Origin: Ottelia alismoides
Taxonomy: Eukaryota > Streptophyta > Magnoliopsida > Alismatales > Hydrocharitaceae
Reading direction: 5' to 3'
NCBI GenBank assembly: GCA_037367405.1
Contig: JAZKJV010000154.1
Coordinates: 479,304 to 543,303, forward strand
Length of the DNA: 64,000 nucleotides
The translations under genes were made by a program, and so were the position numbers. Position 1 is the stretch's first letter, and each line of letters begins with the position of its first letter. This document shows, in pieces, positions 1-12,600 of this stretch. Below the pieces are notes generated by a model that did not search any database, was not told the DNA's origin, and worked only from the letters and a program-made list of their open reading frames with translations.

Positions 1-2812
1 TTTTTATTCATTAAAAATGCTTGCAAAAATTCTTTTTTAAATAATTGAACTCTTTTGACTTTTTGGTCAACATGAAACTTGCAGATCTCGATGAGATCTA
101 CAACTTTCATGTTTTAACTGTTTGCTAATTCAGCTTCTAATTATTCCTTTTTGAATTTTATTTATTTTCTTAATTTTTCATTTTTCTGATTGGGCCACGT
201 GGCACCCTCTGAACTGCCCACGTGGCCCGCTCCTCTTCGTGGCACCCGGCTCTGCCCTAGGTCAACCATTACGCCTACCTCCAACGCTCCCCTTCTCAAC
301 CATTATGCCTCGCGACTCCACCGTCCCCTTCCATTTCTACCCATCACCTCTGACTTCCTCTCAATAACCGAACGCTCCCCCCACGTAGCTCCAAGATCTT
401 CCATCCTCGTACGACCACCATCGCATCCTTCCATCACTCCACATCTTCACACTGATCGTTACAAGCACTGCCATTACACCATGAAATGGGCGGAGCACCA
501 CCTACAAATACTCCCGCTCTGCTCCCATCTTCACTCGTCCCCCAATCAATGTTCATAGGCCCATCTTCCAACGCCCCTCCAGTGATAGCGGAGGGGCTCA
601 TTTGTGAGGCGACGATGACCCTTTCCAATGTATTGACCCATGGCCTCTCCGTCCATCTCGCAGTCTCCCCAGGTGCCTGTAAGCCCGTTGGTGTAGCTGA
701 CCAGCTCAAGCGATGACCCCGAGCTTCGAATGAATCTCAGTCCAAGCTTCCGTCTGTCGTTCTCCTCCATGATATTCTAGGTATTCTACAATGTTTTTAT
801 TTTTATTTTCTCTTAATTTATCCGCCTTCAACTTCCATTCCCACCGTCTCCTGACCATCTCCTTATCTCCCACACAACCACCATCCACGCCAGCCACTCC
901 GCTCACCCTCCCCCCCTCTAGAACCTCCTTCGCACCACCCCACTCCTTCTTCAGTTAGCCGGAGAACACCCATCGGTCCCCCGCCCTCTCCGCCTCGATT
1001 AGGTCCTCCACTCCACTCGCCTCGCATGCACACACCACTTCGGCTTTGGTCTAACAATTGCAGGTCTTTATTGCTTCGATGGTCGGAGCTCGTGCCCCAT
1101 CTCTGATCTCGTGCTCTGCCTCTGATGAGCCAATACCGCCCTGCTTCTCCACTCAGTGTTGGACTTTCGCCACATCTCCAGCTTATCCGCCAGCCTTCCA
1201 GCGAACTACCACGACCTTTAGATGAATAGCAGGAGCACGATGGAGGGATTCTGGGCTCACCAGAGCCAAGTTACCTCACCTCCACCCACGACAAAGGAAG
1301 AAGGAGCAGATGCCCTTGGATCATGATCCAAGGGTAGCTGCATCAGAAGGATGTTAGCCGTTGATCGGATCCTGCAGAGCAGTCAACCATCCATCCATGA
1401 CATGTATCCTAGCCATTGCATCATCCTGATCTGATGGTTGAGATCAATGCCCAAGCCTCCATGCCTATCCTTGACGTTCAGCTAGATTGAGCAATTCCCT
1501 GAGCCACCATCAGCTTCCATGTGGCCACCTAACCTCACCTCACAACCATGCATGTGTGGGGTTGGGTAATTTGTAGAGCATACCCCAGAACTTTCACGAA
1601 TTGCAATCAAGATCTCCAAGCATGTGCCTCATGTACGTGCATGTGGTAAATTGTAGGGATGGCTCGTCGGATTTACACAATTGCAAAAAAAACCCATGCA
1701 TAAGGGAAAATTACACAAGGGTCCCTCTGACTTTTTCTAATGACAAATAGGTCCCTTTATCCTTATGTTCATGTATTTTTATTACATTTATGCCCTTAGC
1801 ACTTTTTCATTCATATCTGGAGCATCTGATCTCCATTTTTATCGATTTTAGTATCGTTTTGAAGTTTGTTTCATCCTCTATCTAATGGCTTATTCAATTT
1901 CATGATTTGATGATAAATTTAATGTGATAATCTTTGATGATCTAAGAAGTAGAGCGGCTCTCTCCGAGCATGCATGGGAAGAGGCCATGGGAAGCACAAG
2001 CAAGACAGACACGAGACGCGAAGACGATAGGGGACTAGTAGAGGAAAGTGGGCCGAGTAGAAGGAAATCTATGTCCACAGGTTATCGAGCTAAAGATCGG
2101 TAGTTCTCGAAGGTTCGAAGCAGCTAAGACGGTCTTTGCTCTGCTTATGTCTCATCCCAAGGATGCATGGTGCCAGGGGCCTCGAAGACTGCTTATCCAC
2201 TTGATCTCCGTATCAAAATCTTAGGTACCTCCGTCCTGCTTTGCTTATTGAATCCACTCCGCCTCTTTCTAGCTGAGCTGCTCTTGACCTGGCTGGAATT
2301 TTCATCTTGAAAACTGATCAAGTGTCTCCTACTCATTATTTATAATTCCATTCTTTGTGCTTAATTTGCCTCTAAAAGTGAACCTTAATTTGTTGCTCAC
2401 GGATTTGAAAATTTTATGGCATGTGTGTACATTATTGCTTGCGCATTCATTTGTAGCATAACATTTACCATGCATTTCATTTTATTGTATTTAAAACCAT
2501 AGAAAAAGTGCATGCATCATACTACTATGTTTCTGCCTCATTTTATTTGCATGATATATTTGCATATCATTATGTGTCGTGCATTGCATCAGCGTATGCA
2601 TACGAAGACCTCGACTGACGAATTTAATTACTCAAGGTTAATCAATAATTTTCGTGAATAGACGAAGAGGCTCGTGTCCCTGTATTTGACCTTGGTACTT
2701 TCCAAGAAAAGTAACTTCCACATATTTGAAAACTGTGGTTTTTGCTAAATCGAAGATTGTCTCTTATGCTACAATTTTAGATTATTAAAGAGGCATTTTT
2801 AGCGGTTCATCA
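1..2812 (+). repeat. LTR fragment, Athila/Tat-like family (copy F)
   Basis: The sequence begins inside an LTR; its start lies outside the window. Bases 40-180 are the reverse complement of 43,440-43,520 in the LTR at 40,863-44,023, so this is the same family in the opposite orientation. As in the other copies there is a CpG- and C-rich block (about 190-1,330), then AT-rich text with phrases such as AGGTCCC and TTGCAA. It probably ends at TTCATCA (2,806-2,812) followed by AA, the same end and spacer as the LTR at 40,863. No good primer-binding site follows, so the right boundary is tentative. The short ORFs on both strands in the C-rich block look like composition artefacts. Confidence 0.6.
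55..111. promoter_or_regulatory. Inverted TTGAC pair plus 41-nt hairpin in LTR
   Basis: TTGAC (55-59) and GTCAA (66-70) form a head-to-head pair. A near-perfect inverted repeat follows directly (71-111) with arms starting CATGAAA and ending TTTCATG and a core of AGATCTC-GAT-GAGATCT. The same module is at 43,451-43,510 in the opposite orientation. TTGAC is the core of the plant W-box bound by WRKY factors (family knowledge). Use as a promoter element or RNA structure is inference. Confidence 0.5.
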
Positions 2813-4173
2813 AATGAAGTGGCGACATGAGGCGGACGCTCAACCATTCACGGAGAAGCCTCTGCTCTCCTCTTCATGTGTGCAACACGTGGGGAGGGGG
2901 ACATTTGCACCCCAAACGTTCAGAGTTCCAGAAATCTCAAGCCAGTTCCATTGTCCAACCATATGTGCATAGCACGTGTGTGCGGGTGAAATTGCATAAT
3001 AATCCCGAGGGATTTTGGTAATTTCAGTTCAGTCCTCTACTTTACTTTGATTTCATTATTTTATTCTATCTTGCATTTAGGCCTCTATCTTTGGCCATTA
3101 ATTTGAACCATCATTTTTGCATCAATTTTCAATTCTAAAATATGTGCATTGTAGAATAATTTGTGCTCTATCATTATGGACATTGATTAAATTTTTGTGA
3201 GATGTAATTAATTTAATATAATTATTTAAGTTGAAAATTGTATATTTTCCCACTGCATGTTATTAATTCCATGTTAAATTAATCATTGCTCCGAAAATTA
3301 TAAAAAATGGTAGTAGTTAGTTTTTTAGTTTATTCTACATTGCTCTCAAATTTCATGGCATTTACATGGATATCGAGGTCAGAATAAAATAATTTGTGAT
3401 TAGAGTAATTAATTTTTGATAGATTATAAACTCACATTTTTAGAATTTAGAATTTTTTCCTGGATAGATCCTCATTAGATACGTCTTGGATAATTTTAGT
3501 TACTAAAAATAAATAGGTTTTCTATTTATTAAAATAATTTGCTAAAAATCACCTTGCATGCATGTTTCATTTAAATTGCATCAAAAAATTCCAAAAAAAT
3601 TATAGAGTAATAATTTCATCATATTTCATCTTCTGGTTGAGTTTAAAGATTTTTTGACTTGATTTGATCATAAATTGCATTTTTAGTCCTTAAATTAGCC
3701 TAAATTTACGTGTCATTTTTAATTGTATAAAACTTACAAAAAATGCTTCTCTGAAAATCTACATTCTAGACCGCCTATCAGTCAACCTAAGGAGACACTC
3801 CCTGAGTTCAACTTGGTCTTTCCCAAGTAAAATATAAATTGCCCGCACGCTTTAGTTGATAAAATTAATTAAGTGGTCATATTTTATTAATATCTGCCTG
3901 CAATGAAATTAAACGTTAATTCCATATAATTAGCAAGGGTAGTTTTGGGTGTTTCATTAGGCAACTCCCTATGTGTAATGTACTTATACCACTAAAAAAT
4001 TAACAATATTAATCGATCAAACTCTTGCAGCTTTCACGTGTGAAGTTAGTGAACATACGAGTTTGAATTGCATTTGTCTTGTGTGAGTTGATTATGCTCA
4101 TTCAAGTGGACTGTAGAACTAGATCTCCTTGATTCATCTCATGTTCTATTCCATCTCCTTTTGACTTTCGAAG
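2813..4173 (+). repeat. Decayed LTR-tail and leader sequence, no gene
   Basis: This is AT-rich sequence without a credible ORF. Text near 3,790-3,835 (AAGGAGACACTCCCTGAG, then CTTGGTCTTTCCCAAG) resembles 2,655-2,715 of the preceding LTR tail, so a second, degenerate LTR end of the same family is likely. It leads into a gag-like leader region at 4,174. No primer-binding site is recognisable. Confidence 0.4.
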
Positions 4174-4748
4174 ATGGATAATTGGGGAGAATTTTGTTCG
4201 GATTTTGCGATCCTTTCGGTGACTTCTCTAAAGATCACGTATTCCAAGGTTCATGGAATTTCACTCCATGGATCTACATGGGCTCATGACTCTCTTGATT
4301 CTAGGTTCACTTACACATCTTCTTCTGATCTGAGACCTCTCGTTTTTGAAGAATCCAACAAAGTTTCATACGTGATGCCTCCAAAGAGACAGAACGATGA
4401 GGAGGAGGAAGACCCACTTCAGATGATACTTCTAGGTTGGCAACTTCTGAGCAGTAGAACATAGTATTTAGAGCACTTCTAGATCGGCTTAATGTGGGTA
4501 CCGATGCACCGATGGATGCAGCATATAATCCTGGGTAGTACAGAGTTTAGAACTGGTTAAGTCTAGTGCAGCTTGAGATAGAATACAAGCTAAAGTCGTA
4601 GTTTCTTTCATTGTTGCCTCACTTCAATGGAATTGTACATGAGGAACCATACACATTCCTTAGGGACTTTTGTGGGATCCCTCATATTAGGACCCAAATT
4701 TGCTCTTATGCAGTATCCAAAAAAATTAAATTAACACTCCACCACATA
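4174..4748 (+). pseudogene. gag: Athila/Tat-like gag 5' fragment with leader ORF (broken)
   Basis: The ORF starts MDNWGEFCSDFAIL at 4,174 and runs in frame into MPPKRQNDEEEEDP at about 4,378, then stops at 4,462. The MPPK start matches the gag start of the minus-strand element at 39,347. A second open stretch from about 4,611 reads LPHFNGIVHEEPYTFLRDF, closely like LPKFRGNNHEESYSFLRDF in that gag. This is therefore the N-terminal part of an Athila/Tat-type Gag (particle protein), with the segment between lost to stops and frameshifts. The leader portion aligns by eye with the short ORFs at 39,422-39,649 and 47,629. It ends near 4,748, where gypsy LTR-like sequence starts; the open frame continues across that junction by chance. 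Confidence 0.65.
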
Positions 4749-4749
4749 G

Positions 4750-7140
4750 TGCTTGTCGAGACCTTTCCAACGAGTCCAAGAATGCAAAAATCTAAGCTCG
4801 TGAGCCCGAGTTACGATCATTTTAGAAAGATCGAGTCTGGGTCAGATTTGGATCCTATCCAGATCCAAATCCAGGTTGGACCCCATAAAAGCAACCTCCC
4901 TTTTCCAAAAATGCCACAATCCAAAGCAACAATCCCTCCTCCTCCCTCCCCCTTGTCAGAGCACTGTCGGAGCTCGTCGGAGCATTTCACATCGACGATC
5001 CGAAATCACCACCGCATAGAGAAGGTCAAGGTCATCCTCATACGTTGGTTCCCATCACCAACAGAGCACCGAGAGCATCGTTCTCCATAGGTGGAATTTC
5101 GAGGAAACGATTTCTTGAGGTACGATGTCTCCTTCCTCTTGTTGCGAGTGTCCAAATGATCTTGAACCTATATGTCTTATCATCTAGAGTCTTAGCGATT
5201 TTTGTGGTATATGGGTCATTTCATGAATATGAATATTTTCCTTATTTCCATCTCGTAGTAAATTTCTAATACATGCTGATATAGTAGAGGATAAGTTTTG
5301 GGTTAAAGAGGAATAGATAACATCTTGAGTCTTGGAAAGTAGAAGCACTCCTAGTTGATTGTTTTTGAATTGAGAAGGAATATATGGTTTTTTAGATCTA
5401 AGCTTAGTTAGGGTCCAAATTCATTTTGCCATAAAGCAAAGGATCCTCGTAATCGGTCATCCTTGTTTTTTCTCTCCAATGGGCTCCATTGTTAATGCCC
5501 TAAATTTAAGATATTGGAATGGGGGTTGTTGTCAAATTAGATTCTTTCGGCCAATATTTGAGAATGGTAATTAGTTAGATTTGAATCGTGCTGGACAGTT
5601 ATTTCTCTCTATGAATTTTGGGGAGAATTGCGAAATATTCTGTACCACCCTCTCTTTTTACTGGAGGATGATATGTATATATGCATGTGGCAAACCTATG
5701 AGCTATTATCTAAAACATAGATATATAGACCTTGCATGAACAATTAGAATGACCATATATTTCAATGGTACTCTATAATCAGAACACCTAGTATGTGTCC
5801 ATGGAGCCAAAATTGTGAGAGATCGATAGGTAAAAAACGAGCTGTGCAATAAATTAGGAAGAATATTTATCTAGTTTGATTAGAATAACTCAATAGCTAT
5901 TCCTTATGATGTTGCCTACATGTGTACAATCAATTGGCATAAAATCATCTGATTTTGTTAAGAAACTTAAGCAACCTTTTTGCTAAACTGTATGCTGCAG
6001 GAGACTTAAAAAGACATGGCATGTGATTCCAAGATGTATACAACGATATATTGTTAAATTTGCAGAGTAGTGTAATTATGTAAATGAAAGTTTCGAACCT
6101 TGAATAATGTGTTCATCATAACTCAAGTAAATTAAACTTCCAATAAGTCATTAACGATGATGATATGGGGATGTTACTATTTCATGGTTGAGATTGCATG
6201 ATGTTCGGGTAGATGGAGTAGGGCGCTTCAAGGGATTGTGCATGCACCCTTGGAACCCCGGGTAGAATCCTAGATGACCGCGATCCTAACCACTAGTATG
6301 TAGCTATGACGGTTGGAGGACATGGTTTTTGACATAGCGAGGTGTAAATATGATGGTGTTCAGCCTCTGTACTTGCGTGCCTTTAGCCTAGTGCTTCGAG
6401 TGCATGCCAAGTAGTCATGGTTGGTGGTCTAGTATTTTGCTTGTTCAATTTTGGTTACCACTCATGTACTGACTATTGTAGGCCACATCTGTGTGCAATC
6501 CAGTGGGAGCACTAAGAGGGAAGTTCCGGGAAATATAGTTAATGAAGCTGAAAATGAGATACAAATCTCATGTGCTAAGAAGGATTGAGATGGTCATGAT
6601 GATTTTGACTATGCTATAATTGATCTTGGTAATCAGTGCCCAGACTCGTTCCATGTGCCATGTGGACTCTTACACGTGGGTAGTCGACTTGGGCGGTTCA
6701 TGATGATTCATGAGTTGGAATCTAAACTGGGAGTTGGAACTATAGTTGTGAAGTGGAGATAAGTGGACGTATTGGGAACTTAGTTAGGATGCATTGTACC
6801 CCATTGCATGCCTACGAAGGTACCCCAATCCTAAAGCCTTCTTTTTGCCTTAGAGTCATAGTGTGAGGCCTCATACGTACCAAGACTACAGACTATCCAT
6901 GAAGCTCGGGTGATCTATATTAAATAATAATGACTATAATTTATATCTTTGTGAGGACGGTTTACCCAATTATTTCTTTTGCACACTTGTAAATTTTATA
7001 TTGTACTGGACAACTTTGCTCATAACGTACCTATGTTTGGATTCGTAGGTTCTAATAAGAAGTCGTAGCAGTGAGCAGTCGTTGTTTACTTGGAGTTACT
7101 TCTTTTTATGTAGCTACATAGCTTCTTTTCTGCGGTACAA
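4750..7140 (+). repeat. Ty3/gypsy 5' LTR, left part (interrupted)
   Basis: There is no coding sequence of its own. It is assigned as the left part of the LTR of the + strand gypsy element because a copia element (7,141-25,028) follows, and then 296 bp ending ATCACA directly before a tRNA-iMet-type primer-binding site. The start is put at TGCTTGTCGAGACC (4,750), just after the gag fragment, and is uncertain. Rejoined length would be about 2.7 kb, plausible for chromovirus LTRs. There is no second LTR in the window to confirm it. Confidence 0.5.
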
Positions 7141-9678
7141 TCAAAGGTTGTGGAAAGAACCTTAAGAGCATCACGGAAGTATGAAGATCACATCATATAC
7201 AATCGGGAGCGACTAATCGCACTAGGTTCTCGGGGCAGTAGAATTTATTTTTTTAAAGTACCACATGCTCAGCGCACTACATGATCCGAGGACACTTCTT
7301 GAATCGCTTCATCTAAACCACAAAGTATATACTGGAATACCTCTTGAAGCATGATTGCAATCAAAACATCTAAACGAAAAGACCACCTGTCTCAAGTCTG
7401 GACCGACGGAGGAGATACTTGTGAGCGCGTTGATGAAATGCGTCCTTCTCGCAATCCAAGATGTTGATCCAAGTGACAGATCTCCCGATTTCGTCATACA
7501 AAATCTGAGGTCTTCTTCGTATACTAGAAGCATCGAGGAAGATGAAGATCCACGAGCGGTCGAAGCGACAACACGACGGGAAGTGACAACGACGATTCTC
7601 TCTAGGTTACAAAGTGGACGACTACTTAGAGAGAGAGGAAGGTGTATGATGATGAGATAGAGAGAGAGCATGTGAATTATATGTTGTACAAGAAGATATA
7701 AAGTTTCCATTTCTTTTATAATATTTTTGAAGTCCATGGATCTCGATCCAAGGACAACACAAATCCAATGGTTGAGATTGATTTATATTTCTTTCAATGG
7801 TCATGTCTTTTTTTGTAAAAACATAACAATAATTAATTTAATTTAATATATATATTGAATAAATCATCAATATAAATTAATTCAATCGAATCAATGGGGT
7901 AATAAAGGATTAGGAAAGGAGGCAAGCTACTTCTTATTATGAAGGAGGGACGACCACCTTGAATTAGGATTCAAGGGCGGTTGTTCACCCTCTCCAATTA
8001 TGTGAGATGGAGTATCTCACATAATCTTTTAATTATTTACAACAACTTTTTTGTAAATTATTTCACAAAAAAATCCAAATTATTGTGTGATAATTTCAAT
8101 CATGCCATTAGAAATTTGTGAATCATATCCACAATCCAAAATAAAATGTAATTTGAATTTCCAATTAATTATCCCATGTGAATTAAATTCATATCAACAT
8201 TCAAATTGTAAATACTATTTACAAATATCTCTCTCCAATATATTATAAATCACATTATAAAATATGTGATTAATTTGGATAGTACTATCAACATTATTCA
8301 TATCTATGATAACTAAATCACAATTAATTATCTTGGATCATCATTCTCATGCATCTAAATAATATAAATCATATTCACATTATTCATAATAATTAAATCA
8401 CATTTAATTATCCATTTCTCAATACTTGGATACACAATTATTAATGGAATTATTCTTAAACTCTTTCAAGAATAATGCACTTTCTCCGTGGATAATTGGA
8501 GATAAGGATAGGGTGATTGTATATTCCACGTATAATGACTTGAATATCGAGATCGTATCTCAAATCCAGATCTTGAGGACCTCTCATAGATTCTTGATTA
8601 AATCAAAGACGTAAATCTAATCTTCTCATTGCATTCGAATCACATTCAGATCAATGTCCAACATTTGGACTAAGATCATATTACTTCTCTATTGAGAGGA
8701 GTCACTAAAATCCAGACATGTTTTATTACTCCCTCGGAATGGAAGCTTCATGGTTATACAATCGTTTATGATAACATCACCCTCAGGTATTCCTAATGCA
8801 TGTACATCATGCATACTAGAAGACCTAGAATAAATCCAAAGTTTTAGTTCTTATTTAGACTATCTACTCCATGGTTTTATGATTAAGTTTCTCATTTGAT
8901 CATTGACATTTGGTATCGATCATATACTTTCCAATAGCATATACCATACATAGGTTTTGATCATATAGTTTCTAAAATCATATGTCAAACCTACAAATTC
9001 AATCAAACTTCCAAAGCGAGACGACCGTGTACGGAATTTGATCCTAATATCTCATGAGTGAGCTTATGTCTGTCAGTTCAGTAATTAACTTGTATGGTCT
9101 CTTTGAGAGATTGTATTACTCCTATGGCCTTGTTTGCACATCAGCTCACCGGTATATAGACTTGATTAGATTATCAACCTATCGACATGTCAAATGTACA
9201 TACTCAAACATATAGCAACACATCTGTCTCAGGTCAGATGATGCATGCCTATATCGTGACAGCATATGACATAGGTCTTGGTTATCTCGATCTCGTTAGG
9301 TTAACTCTTTGACCTAACTTATCCAACACCTCTGAATCTCTATTCCTATGGAGAGGACCTACCTCAAGAGGTCGGTTAGATATCATCCTTTAGAGAAGAA
9401 TTGCCATCTTCTTCTCAGGATGGAGATCCTCTCTTAACAATCACTTGACGGTGCTTGATGAGTCCTCAATCTAACTCTTTACACATCATCCCAGCACCAG
9501 CATCTATGATTCAACATTTGAATAAACAGTTGTATGATCATTAAGATGTCCATGGTACATAATCCTAATTATACTAAGGGACCTATTATGCAAATTAGTT
9601 ATTCTTCATGTCAGATCAGGGATGATTTGCAATAATATTTATTGCATAATAGCTCTCCATGGGCTCGCATGTCTAATA
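7141..9678 (-). repeat. Ty1/copia element I, 3' LTR
   Basis: It is homologous along its length to 22,463-25,028 and 31,857-34,474. Shared landmarks are CTTAAG near the left end, GCGACTA, a GA-rich tract near 7,625-7,670, CCCTC near 8,790 and GGGCTCGCATG near the right end. Read on the minus strand, the LTR starts at 9,678 (TATTAGACATGCGAGCCC; TGTTGAACACGCGAGCCC in the third copy). ORFs here of up to 142 codons occur on both strands at the same place and are not conserved in length, so they are probably not genes. Confidence 0.7.
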
Positions 9679-12600
9679 ATCTCTTACTAACCAAAAGATA
9701 CATTAATGAGCTAACCTTTTAAACCCACACTCATGTGCTAATCATAAAATATTTAGAAAAATAGCTTGGTAAGCAGACTAGTCACTCTGTTCCCAAGAGA
9801 CTATGCCAAGTCTTTTTACGATACTTGCATATCTCCTAGTAACAGTGCTCACATCCAATGCGAATGTTGCATCTTATGCAATAAATACTCAATCTTGTTA
9901 AAGCAGTCATAGTTTCTTTAACACTAGAACCCAATAATCATTATAACCAGTACGTAATTTCTATTATCCTTATTAGAATACCCTTATTCCTGGAGATCTC
10001 TATCTCCTAAGACTATGATCCAATCTTAAGTCTTATAAGGCATTTGCAGTTAAGACCTTTTAGATCACAATCTATAAAGTCTTATGTTCTTGAAGATAAG
10101 ATTTTGGGCTCATTATTTCAAAATTGATATTTGAAGATATTGTTATTACTGCAATCAAGTATTATCTCCATAGTAGGATTAGTAACAATTTACTACTCCC
10201 GCTACATGGCAGATATCTGGCTTTTGTACATATCTAGCCTAAACCAGGCTTCTCATAACTTATGCACAAGGTCAAGCAATTTTAGCACTCACTTCCTCAA
10301 CTCTTTGAGGTGTTATACCTTTATAAAGGTCGGTACCATATTTTAAGGGAAAGAAGACATCCTTGGAGTTTTCCAAAAAATAGATGTCCAAGATGTCCCA
10401 CTAATGGGATGGTTTCAATGCCCTCTTTTCTTTTCTTCTGAACAACTTTAGAACTAAGATATAAGAAGCATCATTGAGATCATATCTCAAGGCATGGAAC
10501 AAAGAGATTATAAAATACTTATTATCATTATCATTCCAAATGATTAGGATTTTATCTACATTTAGCACGATGAACACAATGGCATTCCCAATAAGCTTCA
10601 TACGGTTCATCAAGATTCTATTTGAAATCATAACCTCTATAATTTCATCAAATATAATGTTCAACTAAAAGAAGCTTATTTGAGTCTATAGATGGATTTT
10701 TTCAGCTTGCACACCTTGCTTTCCACAACAGCCCTGGGGCTACTTCATATGAATATCCTCATTGAGGTATTCATAGAGGAATGCAATATTGACTTCCATC
10801 TTATATATGTCAAAGTCAAGTTATGTAGCTATAGGTAGCAATATTCTGATGGGTTTGAGCATGGTCATTAGAGACCAAGTTCATCGCACATGATGTCTTC
10901 TCTTCGTATGTATTTTATGGATACGAGTTGTGCTTTGAAGGTCTCTACCTTCTCATCAGGTTCCATTTTTCTCAAGTTCCATTTACTCCTAACAGGTCTT
11001 ACCCTTATAGGTGGATCCTTGAGGGTCCATATACAACACTTTTATATGAATTCTACTTTAGACTTTATTGCTAACATCCACCTTTCCATGTCATGATCCT
11101 CAGAAGCTCCATCATATGAAGTCAGATCATTGTCAGACTTAACTGACACATGAAATCCATACCCACCCTCAAACTAATTTGAATAGGTATGAATGTTTCA
11201 CCTTTAATTGTCATTTTAGTTTCTAATTTCGGGAGCCTCATTATCTTCTCAAGATTCAATGAGTTCCTTTACTTCATTTTTATCTTGATTCTTAAGAAAA
11301 GTCATCCTCTAAGAATCATATCCTTAGAGATAAAATCTTTTAAGAATCTCAAGATCATAAAGTAGGTATCCAATACCATCCTTTACATTCCTAATGAAGT
11401 AGAACTCGATGGTGCTAGATTCCAGCTTACCCGCATCGATGACATGGTTATGGACCAAGCAGCCATATATCCTCAAGTGTCCAACACTAGGCTAGGTTCC
11501 AAACCATGTCTTATGAGGATTTTTGGGTTTAGATTTGCATGGAATCTTATTAAGGATATATATGGTAGTCTCTACTACATATATACCTAGAAACTAAGAG
11601 GTAATTATGCTAAGAGTCATCATTGAACAAATCATGTCACACATGATCCAATTGCATCTTCCTACAACTTTATTGAGTTTAGGTGTATTAGGAGTGAGAT
11701 AGGAATGATATTCCTATCTCTATAAGGTATTCCTTGAATTCATCTAATAGGTACTTGCTACCTTGGTTAGTTCAAATTCGTTTCATCTTCCTTCAAACTT
11801 TGGCTCTAAATCATTTTTGAAATCTTTGAACATTTCGAAGGTTTCTAAGGTGAAGGGAAGAAATCTTATATCACAAATAATCATCAATATCACATATCAT
11901 TAATATTTATTATGATATAGATGATCCACATACATCAATATATATGAGATCTTGAATACCATGGCATCTTACACCATTCCTAGAGAAAGGTGCTTTGGAC
12001 ATTTTTACTTTGAATATACTACTCATAAGTATGTAAGTTTTGAACCTTCATGCAATCCAAAGTTCAATATCTTACTATTCTATTGATCTTATCAATAGAC
12101 ATATGTTCAAGGCTTGATGCTAGATTATTGTCAACTGATCTTTATCCTCATTATGATCCTCTAAGGTTTAATTTTTCATTTTTTAGAAATGTTAATGAAC
12201 CATTCATTAATTTCTAATTTAGTAGAGTCCCCTATCTTTATGATAGGTCTATTCCAGAGTGCATGTTTATTTCCAACATTTAGACATAAACAATGAATGT
12301 ATTCTAATATCTAAGTCATAGAGACATTATCTAAGATTAAGGGCTCTTCCACTAAAAATATAGTTTATCTATCCAATGGAGATTGCTGCAACATTACATC
12401 AACATCTATGTGGATGACTATTATACCTTAAGATCAAATTTTCTAGTTTTCTAAAACATGTGCAACCAATTGCAAGTGTTATTAGAAGATTGAGATACAA
12501 TTATTAGACTTTTATCTTATCTAATAAGCAAGTTAATTTCAATGATGATATGTAGATGTAAAATATGTGGATGCACTATCTGAGTCCTTCTCTAAGGATC

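Noticed and set aside
55..111. Intrinsic (rho-independent) terminator from the hairpin
   Set aside because: The setting is plant nuclear retrotransposon DNA; bacterial terminators do not apply.
190..1057. Several ORFs of 60-122 codons on both strands
   Set aside because: They lie in a C-rich LTR block, overlap each other on both strands, and have no family motif; the composition lowers stop frequency.
7309..7737. 142-codon minus ORF and 101-codon + ORF in a copia LTR
   Set aside because: They overlap on opposite strands, and in the other two LTR copies the frames are broken or of different length.
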